Shown: one piece after another, positions 10,440-20,344 of the stretch | Position numbering within the stretch: position 1 is the first letter of the stretch | How the letters are laid out: every line of letters begins with the position of its first letter | Source of the DNA: Hydractinia symbiolongicarpus | Taxonomy: Eukaryota > Cnidaria > Hydrozoa > Anthoathecata > Hydractiniidae | Reading direction: 5' to 3' | NCBI RefSeq assembly: GCF_029227915.1 | Contig: NC_079888.1 | Coordinates: 6,319,001 to 6,383,000 of the forward strand | Length of the DNA: 64,000 nt | Made by a program: the position numbers and the translations under genes | Notes under the pieces: generated by a model | Databases searched by the model: none | Seen by the model: the letters and a program-made list of their open reading frames with translations, nothing else | Told to the model about the DNA's origin: nothing

Positions 10440-13300
10440 TATACCGATATACCAACCAATGACACCGATGTGGATGACCTCATTCATTTCCCATTCTTAA
10501 ACCTATATACAACAGATGAGGACGTTATTGCTCAAAGTAAAACTTGTCTTTAAAAGTTATACAGTAAACATTCAAGCAAATTCAACAGCGTAAGGTATCA
10601 ATCTAAACAAGTGTGCCAGCTTATAGCGGCTGAGAAGAAAAAGTGGCTGATTGAGATAGGATGCAAACCTTTTCCAAATTGAAAACAATGTTTGGAAAAC
10701 TATAAACAAGGCATACTGCAACGTAGACCACAATAGGGCTTCTAGAAATAATCATAATGTCCCACACAAACTCGTGCCTTATACAAAATTGGGCGATAAT
10801 ATTTGTTTGCCCAATTTTGAAAGTTTTTGCCCTACGTGGTGCATGTATGACAAATAACAGTGCTTTTTTATTGAAAATTATGAAATGTTAACAATGATGT
10901 AATACATACCAAGTAGTAGTTATTAATTGCATTTGAGTCTGGTTACAGTAAGAAGGATTCTCATTCAAATATATGGCATCAGTATACCTTATCATAAACA
11001 ATGCATGGATTTTTTTATATAAAGCAGATATTCTTTGTACTGCTCTTAACACTTCACTTCAAGAATTCCCAAATCACCATAATGAACAATTTCACCATCT
11101 GGAGTTGCACCAAATATCAGATTTGCTTTACCAATTACCTAGCCACAGGGCAACACAGTGACAATTTCATTCATTTCCTTTAAATAACGCTCATACGCTG
11201 ATTCTTGGAATTAACCATAATTCTATTTTTATTTTCAAAATTTTGTTGGGTACCTCGTTTCTCACACAATGGATCTAGCTAATGTGGTCCGTCCTCTGAG
11301 TGTTTTTTTTTGTAAAAAGAGAGAAGCAGTAAATCGTTTGGATTTTATTACAGCTTTAGCTATCCAATCTTCCAGGTAAAAGAATGCTACCCAGCTTGGT
11401 TCCATAGTAGGTAGAAATGTACTTACCCACAAGAATATCACTAAAGAGCTCATCAAAGTCTTCTAATACAAGTTCTTTTTTTCCATTTGTGTTGTAATCG
11501 ATGAATGAACACCAAATAAAACAATTGGTATTGATGAGAAACACAAACTTTTTCCAGCAACCACTTCTTTATGAAAAACAATCAAATTTGACAACACATA
11601 GTGATATACAATAGAGATAATATTTTGCTAAGCGTGTGCAAGCAAAACGAGCACTATTTTATTGCTAAGAACATTTATTCTCAACTATAAAGTGCATGAA
11701 ATAACACTAAAAACAATGACAATTCTTTACTTCTGCAATCAATTTTTTCAAAGAAGTGTACAGCACTAGCCTCACTCTCATACATTGTAATGTGATAGAT
11801 TCATCGTTATGTGGTAGTTTTATCATTATGCGGTAGTTTCATTGTTATGATGTAATGGTAAGAGCACTGGAACTAAAATTGCTTCAAAATTGGTTTGCGT
11901 TTCATCCCAAAACGACAAAAGTAAAGATGATGACAGCTGCAAAAAAACTGCAAAGTTTAATTCGCAGGACTGATCTTTAATAAATTTTATGAAGAGAAGA
12001 TGGCAAAAATGGGATTGGAGATAACTCAAGAAAGAGGTAGATTAAGAGAAGCAGTCAAAAGTCCTTCCTCCACCAGTTCCATTATCAATTCAAGAGCTAG
12101 CACTATAAATGACGAAAGAAACAGGTTATTCCAACCGAGACTTCAATACAGAGGAAAATAAAAAATAAATACCGTAGCAATCACATTAAAAGAAAGTCAC
12201 AGTCATGGACCATTAACTTTATGTGTTTAGCTGGCAGGTTTGCTAAAAAAGTTTCAAACTTACAGGATAAGCTTAACCTTGCATGCCTCGGCTTCCAAAA
12301 AATTAGACTTGATATTGAGGATAAAGAAAAAAAGTTGATAAAATAATTTCTGATGTCAAACCCATAAAAAAACCCATCAGAAACTTCGGGCTATCAAAAT
12401 TAAAGAATGCTGGAGGGTTCGAGCTTTAAAGGTGTGTGGCAAGCTGCCATGATCTGGAAGTTATAAATTGTCCTCTGTCCGCTAGGGGGATAAGAACATG
12501 GTGGTGGAAGTAGTCAGGCTAAAATATATTTCCAGCCAATCCAGAAGTCACTATGTATTGAGCCACTTGTGAGTGGGCTGCTGTCTCTTCACTTGCTGAA
12601 AAGTGTGAAGTTTGTGGGGAGTCAGTGAAATCGTTAGACCTGCGTAACCGATTAAAATTATGTAGTTATAAACATTTGTCTTCGAAGATGAATATTTTGC
12701 ACATTTCACATTGGGATCTTCATATAACAGTGTCGATACTGGTAACACAGAAGAAAATACAAATGTACCATCTTCATCTGGTGGTGCATAAATGAGTAAT
12801 AGTAACAAGCCCTTAATTGATGATGAAACTGGTGTAGTACAAGGCGACCATAATGAACAACATCATCCTCAAATTTAGTTCTGAGTAAGAATTTGTTAAA
12901 GTTTTTCATGATCGGACTTTCATGCTATGAAGGTTTCTATTTAGTTTTACAATATGAATATAGAGTATTGTATGAACCAGAACAGAAAAAATCAAGACAC
13001 TCAATCAATCATTAAAACTTACTGTTTAATAAACGCTTTAATACTATAGTTCACAAGATCAAGATGAAGTGATTCTTATAATTTCTGAAGACATGATTCA
13101 CTAAGTACATTGGAACTTTTGAATACATATTAGTCTTGAATCTTCGTCATATCTCACTTTCAACGCCATAATATTCAATATCTTCCTCACTTAGGTCAAT
13201 CCCAACAGGATTTTGATACTGACCTGCCACCCACAACTGTAAAAGTGATGCCTATTTTAAGCACAAAACATTGAAACTACTACATAACGATGAAACTACT
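10440..13300. other. No supported gene
   Basis: Short open frames only, none with recognisable motifs, splice structure or good starts. A stretch near 12585-12660 reads KCEVCGESVKSLDLRNRLKLC, a C2HC-like zinc motif. It may belong to the decayed hAT element that follows, but the frame is open only briefly. Confidence 0.35.
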
Positions 13301-13329
13301 ACATAGCCTCAATAGATTGACAGCGTAAA

Positions 13330-14290
13330 ATGGCTGTTCTTACTCGTTCGGAAAGGGGTGGAAAGTCTGCTTACACTGTATGTGCGCTTAAGGTGGTGGA
13401 GATGCTGAATCATTGAGGATGGCGTTAGATTCAGTTTTTGCAGTAAAAAAGCCTGTACTAAATATTCAAGCTGATAATATACCGCTGCCTGACTATGACA
13501 CAAAGTTAGTTACTACTACCGCTGATGGAGCTGCTGCGAATATGGGACAGTAAAGTGGAGCTCTAATGCGAATGAAGAAGGAACGACCATGGTTGGTAAT
13601 TATACACTGCGTTAACCATCGCTTGGAGTTAGCCATTAACAAAGCCGTTTCTAAAATACCCAGATTCTAATAGTGTGATCAGTTTTATGTAACCATGTTC
13701 TTTTTATTAAGGAACTCTGGCAAATTTTAATAAGAAGTAAAAAAATGCTATAACATTGGGTATCACACACTACCCAATACCAAAAACATATGACACCGGT
13801 TTTGTGAATTGTCGCCGTAAAGAATTAAAAAAGCTCCTCCATAATTGCCCCGCATTAATAACAGCAATCAAAACTATGCAGCTGATCTAGGGTGTCGAGG
13901 TGAAACACGTGCCAATGCTATCTGAATTCGCCTAAAGTTTAAATCATACAAGTTTATGTGAGATGTCGCTGTCTATCTTGATGTGCTCGACAGTATCAGC
14001 CCTTTGTTGCTCATTTCTCAGAAAGAGTTGGTAATGGCGTACAATGTGAAGCCTGCCAGTACATTGTCGTTCTCGTATTTAGAAGATCTACAATGAGGAA
14101 CATTGGATGACGCCATCAGCAGTTAATTAAAGCCATCACCAGTTACCTAAAGAGATCCTCGATTCAACTACAACATGATGATGATGGAGTTGACAAGTTG
14201 CACTTATATGTAATTATCCCAAGACTGGCCACAAAAGAAAGAAATTGCCCCATCGCAATTACATCAACGTTGCACTAGAAGACATGAATT
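13330..14290 (+). pseudogene. hAT-type transposase remnant
   Basis: With stops and frameshifts ignored, the plus strand reads TTTADGAAANMGQ, then IHCVNHRLELAINKAV, then about 270 bp later SYKFM, DVAVYLDVLDSISPLLL and MAYNVKPASTLSFSYLEDL. The order DGA.NM, HC..HRLELA and a helical domain is that of hAT transposases of the ZNF862/ZMYM-like type (family knowledge). At least six in-frame stops make it dead. No terminal repeats or target duplication were found, so the limits are approximate. Confidence 0.5.
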
Positions 14291-14499
14291 ATGCCCAACT
14301 AGACTCTGCTGAATTCACTGAATTTAAGGACTACTGCTGCCAAAGTTTTTGTTCGAATCATCAAAATGGGGTTTCTCCTCTATTTTAATACGAACAAAAA
14401 ATGCAACTGCCAAGGCACCTTTGATGAAAAATAACACCCTAATTTTAACAAGGATTCTTATATAATATCAAATTAACTCAAATCAAACATGTTACTGCA

Positions 14500-14613
14500 A
14501 TGATTATCATTCTTACGGCTTCACTAATTTTAGTAAACATGTCATTTTTGACGGTGAGTTTACTTTTGAAGCATGGTGATATTGAAACTAATCCTGGACC
14601 TCCTACATATTAA
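14500..14613 (+). CDS. Short ORF: hydrophobic leader plus 2A-like ribosome-skipping motif
   Basis: The frame begins at ATG 14500 (open back to 14449), encodes a hydrophobic segment of about 23 residues (MIIILTASLILVNMSFLT onward) and ends in KHGDIETNPGPPTY followed by TAA. GDIETNPGP fits the 2A consensus D-[VI]-E-x-N-P-G-P, at which ribosomes release the nascent chain between glycine and proline. 2A-like motifs behind hydrophobic leaders are known from some animal non-LTR retrotransposons (established knowledge). The next 75 codons, in the same frame after the single TAA, look like a mobile-element domain, so this was probably the N-terminus of a longer element protein. Skipping activity is inferred from the motif alone. 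Confidence 0.6.
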   Translation: MIIILTASLILVNMSFLTVSLLLKHGDIETNPGPPTY

Positions 14614-14841
14614 ATTTTAAAGTTAGTTAACAGCACTTTTCATCAAGGAAACGAGCAATTCAATAATATGTGTAATGCTTTATTTTCAATAGGTGCTAGG
14701 CGTGTGAGTTTATGGACTCAACAAGATTTGGATAAAATTTTGGTTGAAGGTGATAAAATATACAAGTCATTGAATACAAGTAGATATTTGTCTACTGAAG
14801 ATCTTCCAAGTACCGTAACATTGGAAAACATAAAAAGTTAA
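14614..14841 (+). pseudogene. Remnant of a mobile-element protein, cysteine-protease-like
   Basis: In frame with the preceding 2A-like ORF but cut off by one TAA. It reads FHQGNEQFNNMCNALFSIG, SLWTQQDLDKILVEGDKIYK and RYLSTEDLP. From memory this resembles a domain found in many animal mobile-element proteins and related to C76/OTU-like cysteine proteases, with the MCNAL cysteine as the possible nucleophile. That assignment is tentative. The frame closes at 14839-14841 and nothing recognisable follows. Confidence 0.4.
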
Positions 14842-16255
14842 CATCTTCAAACTCTCATAAAAACAGGAAAGACTTCACAAGTTAAATATTTATAACCCTT
14901 TGTCAAGTGCATGCTAGGTATATTAGGTGGCTCAGCTGTGAGGTAGCACGCCCACACACCCAAATTGATTTAGGCGTGCTGTTGATAGCATCCCTAAAAC
15001 CTGATATTTCATAAAAAGATTGACCAGAATAGCAAACCTAAACCACACACAAATACATTTTGGGTGGTTTTCATTAAAGGGAACCCGAGGTATAAATGAA
15101 GTTGGACTTGGGGTGGTGAATTAATTATCATAATTTTTTTGCACAAATGACACTTGTTTGCTCGTCCCAGGGATCTCAATTTTTTTCTGATGAACCAATA
15201 ACTCGGATCTGCAAGTTGGTTTACAATAATTTTTTCTGTGTAAAGTTGTTTAGGCCCTATATATTTACTTACAAAATTTGACTGCAAACTGACATGCAGG
15301 TCCCAAGTTATGGGGTCATCAGCAAAAAAATTACTGGGTCTGGGATGAGTAAGCGAGTATTATTTTGCCCAAAAATTTTATGTTAAACAATTTACCTTTA
15401 TATCTATGCATTGATAAAGTTTCAATGCACATCCCTTAACAGGTCAACAATTACTGAAGACAGAAAATGTCAAAATTTGCTATTACTTAAATATGACATC
15501 ATGAATTTATGTATAACATAATTAAATCTAAAATTCTTTAAATGTAAATATCTTGAGAACGAAAAGAGCTTTTTGAAAAATTTAAAAAGACTTGTTAATC
15601 AACTTTTTAAGCTCCATAATATAAGTCATCATTTTACTCATTGGGTTCTCTTTAAAAAATATTTTTAAAACAATAAAAAATGTTATAAAAGTATTATATC
15701 TTTTTTATAGGTACCTATGAAATTATGGATATACAGATCCAAGACTGTAATGACATCAATGTATACATGTATCGAAATACTCAAAATTTAAAAGGATGAA
15801 TGAAGAAATCAAAAGAAATATTGCATCAAAACATCGAGTACACATTCCCTCCACAATCTTTAGTTGCTAAAAAGTTTTACATGTGCAATGGTTGTCGGAA
15901 CTAATATTCCGATAACCACACAACAGCAATTACCATGTGTTAGAAATGTCGTTCAATGTCCAAAAAAGAAAACGTGCAGTCTTGATACCATTCAAAACTG
16001 ACGTTCAATGTAAATGGTGAAATGGTTGATGTAATGATGTATCAGCAATAAGTCAGAGCGTACTTTCATTAAAAAGGATGACTGTTCCTGCTGATGATGA
16101 TAAGTTGGTCGTGCTCATATTGTCTGATGGTGTATCTGGTAATTTATATACACTTTGTATATTTTAGTGTATATAATAGATAGTGGGCTTGGTCCCCTGA
16201 TTGGTGGTGATCTACATTGTTGGCAATTTTATCAATGGTAGCCAAGGTTAATCCC
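14842..16255. other. Mostly non-coding, one cysteine-rich scrap
   Basis: No intact gene. Near 15870-15990 the plus strand reads FYMCNGCRN, a stop, YSDNHTTAITMC, a stop, KCRSMSKKKTCSLD. This zinc-ribbon-like cysteine pattern occurs in transposon-borne single-strand-binding proteins, but it is too short to assign. Confidence 0.3.
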
Positions 16256-16518
16256 CATGTCTAAAGAGAAAATTTTTGAGCGTTATCGTGTAGAGCTAGA
16301 AGCTTGGTGTGAAATTACAGACTTAGCAAAGTTGAAACAAAGTATTTGCGAATGCCTTGTCATTACCTGAAGATAGTGAACAGGGTATTTGCTAAAAACG
16401 AAGATGCTTTACTAGCTGCTGGATTTGTTTGTAGAAAAGCTAGTGACAGCTATGGAAGTGGCAAAAGAACTGGTCAATACTTTCCCCAAGGAGGTAGAAG
16501 AAGAGAAAGAGTACAAGG

Positions 16519-16782
16519 ATGAGGAATTCACTTGGGAACTATCCCAGAACAACAACGGAAATAGCAATGAATCTAAAAAATGCAGCAGGTAAAGTTCTAA
16601 CCTGCATATCATGTGGATCGTATCGACATTTAATTGCTGATTGTCCACACAGTTGGGAAAACTTGACCGAAGCAGCTGTCGTAGAGAATGAAAGTCTTTT
16701 TACCAGAGGTATTAAACAACAAGTGCAACTGCTTGGTGATAAAGCTGTTAAACGTGCATTGTGCATGATTGTGCATGTTTAA
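16519..16782 (+). pseudogene. Gag C-terminus with CCHC zinc knuckle
   Basis: The frame contains CISCGSYRHLIADC, a perfect CX2CX4HX4C retroviral-type zinc knuckle, followed by PHSWENLTEA. Gag knuckles bind element RNA for packaging. Upstream, other frames give gag-like text (KIFERYRVELEAWCEITDLAKLKQ near 16265 and a Gly/Arg-rich part near 16450-16510), so the gag ORF is broken by frameshifts. It ends in a stop before the protease segment. Confidence 0.65.
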
Positions 16783-16843
16783 GCACCGTTTGTGGAGAAA
16801 AATGGCTTGATTCCTGAATAAATGTGAAAAGCTTAGTCATCGA

Positions 16844-17113
16844 ATGTTTAGATTGGGTGGTGGTGAGATTTTGAAATCACAAGAAGCTTTTGATATTCCT
16901 GCAACTCTTGCCAGTAAGAAGATAACCATTCATACCGATGTTGTTACTTCTGATATCCTGTTATTGCTATCTTTGAAAGTAATGGAAAAGGTGAAAATTA
17001 TATTGAATGTTAAGAATGATTCTGTTGAAATCTTTGGGAAAACTGTCGTTTTGAACCATACAAGTTCTGGTCACTATTGCCTACCAAATAAATGGTTCAG
17101 AATTTTCAGTTAG
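16844..17113 (+). pseudogene. Retropepsin-like protease, C-terminal part
   Basis: The segment FRLGGGEILKSQEAFDIPA, then TDVVTSDILLLLSLKVME, ending in TSSGHYCLP fits the second half of the aspartic protease of Copia-like polyproteins. The active-site DTGA/DSGA lies upstream and is not preserved in a readable frame. A stop follows at 17111-17113 and the integrase frame begins about 14 bp later. Confidence 0.5.
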
Positions 17114-17126
17114 TGAAATATTTGCA

Positions 17127-17580
17127 GTGCAGTTATCCAATTTAGATGATGAATATTTATATCAGAAGTTGCTGAAACTCCATCGACAATTTACTCATCC
17201 ACCAAGAATGAAGTTAGTCTCATTATTGAAGGAGGACCAGATTTGGAGAAGCGAATATATGGATGTGCTCAAAATGATAGGAAAAATGTGCAAATTATGC
17301 AAAACACACAAAAAAACTCCACCCTGACGCGCTGTTTGCTTACCAATGGCAGCAGAATTTAATGAAAAAGTAGCAACTGACCTCAAGAATTGGAGTTGTC
17401 GTTGGATTCTACATATCATTGATATGTGGTCTAGGTTGACAGTTTCGTAGTACCAAGAAAGCCCAGTGATGTCATTAATACTATAATGCTTCATTGGGTT
17501 GGTGCACAGTATGGAGTAATGCAAGCAATGCTGACAGACAATGGAGGCGAATTCACATCTGAAGAATCTAGGGAAATTGC
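17127..17580 (+). pseudogene. Integrase: HHCC domain and start of DDE core
   Basis: The first frame (17127-17327) has LHRQFTH, then CKLCKTHKKTPP: the HHCC zinc-binding region that precedes the integrase core. After a stop and frame changes one reads EKVATDLKNW with RWILHIIDMWSRLTVS, then HWVGAQYG and LTDNGGEFTSEESREIA. The first and second catalytic aspartates (TDLK and TDNGGEF) are therefore visible. The third catalytic residue would lie downstream but is lost at the junction with the antisense LINE. Confidence 0.65.
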
Positions 17581-17587
17581 TAGTCAA

Positions 17588-17905
17588 CAAAGGAAGTAAC
17601 TCTTTGAACTTTTTCCAAGCAGAACCTATCCTGCAAGTAACACTTCTTCCAACACCCCCTTCACTGCCCAACATATCACCTAAGTAACAGAAGTTCTCAA
17701 CTATCTCTAACGAGCCACTGTTTTACATCATTAAAGCTGGAAATACTTCATTCTCTATAATCTCACCTTTGCAACGCTTAAATACAAACTGAATGTCAGC
17801 TCTTAACCTTCCACTAATACTACTGCACTTCTTATGTACCCAATGCTTGCAAGTCTGACAAAAAATTGAGTTACTACCAACCCCTTTCCTGCAAATTCCA
17901 CAAGG
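17588..17905 (-). pseudogene. LINE C-terminal region with PHD-like cysteine motif
   Basis: Continues the LINE ORF after a TAG. It reads CGICRKGVGSNSIFCQTC, then HWVHKKC and FKRCKGEI, a CX2C...CX2C...HX2..C pattern like a PHD or gag-knuckle finger. After a second stop it continues EIVENFCYLGDMLGSEGG and GSAWKKFKELLPLLTS, then ends abruptly. In the second copy the same region goes on for a further 160 or so codons. Confidence 0.65.
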
Positions 17906-19450
17906 CTACTTTCCAACTACAAGGTCACACTTGGCTGCAATGCTACTAATCATGACTTTAGACTTTGCTGTGTTTACCTTTAGCCCTTTCTCTTCTAGTC
18001 CTTTCTTCCACTTCTCAAACTTTTCAACTAATTCTTCCATCGAGTCTGCTATGAGAACCAAATCATCTGCATACAATAACTCCCATGGACAACCTGTTAT
18101 GAACTCCATCGACAGCGCTTCTAAGACTAGAATAAACAACAAAGGACTAAGTACAGAACCCTGATGTACACCAACATTTACACTAAATTCATCACTAAGT
18201 GAATCGTTAATGCTGACACGACTTCTAGCATTGCTGTACATAGACTGTACCATCGTAACTAGCCACTCATCCACACCTATTTTTCTCATACCCCACCAAA
18301 TAACTTTACGTGGCACTCTATCAAAAGCTTTCTCTAAATCTACAAAGGCAAAATAGAGATTCTTTCTCTTTCCTAAATACTTTTCCTGAAGCTGTCTGAG
18401 TAAAAATATTGCATCTGTAGTGCCACGCCCTGGAACAAAACCAAATTGCATCTTATCTATATCAATTCTTTCTCTAAGTAACTTATCAATCACTCTTTCA
18501 ATAACTTTCATTACTTGATCAACCAACTTCAAACCTCTATAGTTAACCCTTTCTAATGCATCACCCTTGCCCTTGAAACAATTCACTATTACACTCGACT
18601 GCCACTCACTCGGAATAGCACCATCCCTTATAATCTGGTTAGCAAGACTTGTAATAAGCTCAACTCCAATATATCCAGATGCTTTTACCATCTCTGCAAC
18701 AATACCTGATACTCCTGCAGCCTTGCCAATCTTCAATTTCCTAATAGCCTCCACTACCCATTCTGTCTTGATCTGCATGGCTGGCCCTTCTACAACATCA
18801 TCATCAGACAAATTTTCCTCGTCCCAATCAAACTCAGTGTTATGCAACCTCTGATAATGATTCTTCCAAGCTACCCTTTTCTCCTCCTCTGTGCTAGCCA
18901 AAACACCTTCATCATTACGTGTACACTTCTCACCTACAACATCTTGATTAGTCTTCTTCATTTGCTTTGCTATCTTGAATATCTCATTGCACTGGTCTTC
19001 CCTTCTTAACACATCTGCAAATCTGTTTCTTTCTGCTTCTGATTTTGCCTTATACACTGCTGTACGAGCGCGACGCTTAGCTTCTAAGTAAATATTTTTA
19101 CTACCACCTGACTTCCACTCTTTCCAAAGTTTCCTCTTTTCCTTTATACACTGGTCAACCTCATTATTCCACCACCAGGTCTGTCTATGTCTAGCTGGTC
19201 CTTTCGTCCACCCACAGGTATCATCAGAAGCTTCTAGAAGACAATTCTTCAAAGTAGTCCAAGTACTTTCAACATTGTCACTATCACATTGACCATTGTG
19301 GGCTAACTGCTGAACTTTTGCACTAAATTGTCTTGCTACAATCTCTTTCTTCAGCTTCCAGACTTTTCGACGGGGCCTGTACTTTCCCTTGGATTCTTCA
19401 ACACTCTTCAAGATAATATCACAAACCAGCAACCTATGCTGGGAAACACA
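17906..19450 (-). pseudogene. LINE reverse transcriptase domain
   Basis: About 510 codons are open. Landmarks in order: FVPGRGTTDAIFLLRQLQEK, FAFVDLEKAFDRVPR (motif A aspartate), GVHQGSVLSPLLF (motif B), ELLYADDLVLIADS (motif C, intact YADD), then the LEEKGLKVNTAKSKVM block. It copies element RNA at a nicked target. All catalytic residues survive. It is divided from the endonuclease by a single TAA at 19451-19453, in frame (VKVISG, stop, ECVSQHRLLVCDI), so the original protein was continuous. Confidence 0.85.
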
Positions 19451-20239
19451 CTCTTACCCCGATATAACTTTCACGTCCTTCACCACTTTCTTGTCTGACT
19501 TTCTAATCAGGAAGTAATCTATCTGTGTCTTACAACCACCTGACTCATATGTTATCAGCCTACTCTGTTTCTGACTGAATGATTTGTTGCAAACCACCAT
19601 GTCCGTTGCCATTCCAAACTCAAGCAATCTCTCCCCTTCCTTATTTCTGCTCCCAAATCCATAGCCTCCATGCACACCTCTATAACCTTCAAATGACTTC
19701 CCAACATGACCATTAAAGTCGCCGCCCACCATGACAAGTTCAGTGTCTCCAAACTTTGATGTGACTGCTATTAACTCATCATAAAACTTATCTTTATCTT
19801 CCTCACTGAGTCCACACTGTGGAGCATAAACTGACAGAAAAGTGACAATCCTATTACCTATCAAAAACTTTATCACTATAAAACGACTATTAACACGCAT
19901 AACATCTATTACTTTTTCTACCCACTTCTCTGCAACGAATATGCCAGCTCCTCCATATCCATCACTATTACCAATCCAAAAAAGCTTATACCTTGCCCTC
20001 CTACCTTCAACAGATCTACGTTCTAACATTTCAACTACTTCACCTGCTCTACCTCTCAGAGTACCAACATTTACACTAGCCATCCTCAACCTAGTGTTAT
20101 CTACCTTGTGATGTGATAGCTGGGTAACGGTCTGACGATGCTCACACCTGACATCTGTCCTACCGTGCGCGACACCTTCACTCCTTAGAGTTCCAGCCCC
20201 GTTTACGCAGTTTGTCTGATCAACTATTCTTGCGGCCAT
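19451..20239 (-). pseudogene. LINE APE-type endonuclease domain
   Basis: The 261-codon frame begins at ATG 20239. It contains RMASVNVGTLRGRAGEVVEM, a truncated middle, VTFLSVYAPQCG, MVGGDFNGHVG (metal-binding aspartate and asparagine) and QIDYFLIRK. This is the endonuclease that nicks target DNA for target-primed reverse transcription; in annotation pipelines it is often called craniofacial development protein 2-like. The segment between MLERRSVE and GRRARYKLFW looks shorter than in intact relatives, which probably removes the conserved first acidic residue. Confidence 0.8.
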
Positions 20240-20344
20240 TAATAAAGAGTTTTGGCATTGTTTTACAGCTGGATGCCCTTCCTAGCGCTAACCGTTCACA
20301 GACCGGACTGGGTGTTTTTTTAAAGTGACACCATCACTATGTGG

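Larger units (their letters stand above)
16260..17580 (+). mobile_element. Copia-order LTR retrotransposon fragment
   Basis: Gag zinc knuckle, aspartic protease and integrase follow each other on the plus strand without a reverse transcriptase between protease and integrase. That is the Copia/Ty1 order, in which reverse transcriptase comes after integrase. The element is cut inside the integrase by an antisense LINE that starts near 17582. I found neither LTRs nor the reverse transcriptase, so it is an internal fragment. Sub-features are listed separately. Confidence 0.65.
17582..20330 (-). mobile_element. RTE-like LINE, nearly full-length coding, 3'-truncated
   Basis: On the minus strand an APE-type endonuclease (20239-19451), a reverse transcriptase (19450-17906) and a cysteine-rich tail (17905 to about 17588) follow each other as one original ORF, now broken by three stops. 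The 5' region (20240-20330) includes CAGCTGGATGCCCTTCC on the plus strand, a block I recall from repeats of this type. The 3' end is missing: homology to the second copy (30680-32415) stops after LLPLLTS, at the junction with the integrase of the Copia-order element. Confidence 0.8.

Noticed and set aside
19842-20111. Open frames on the plus strand over the LINE endonuclease
   Set aside because: Antisense shadows of the minus-strand endonuclease frame.
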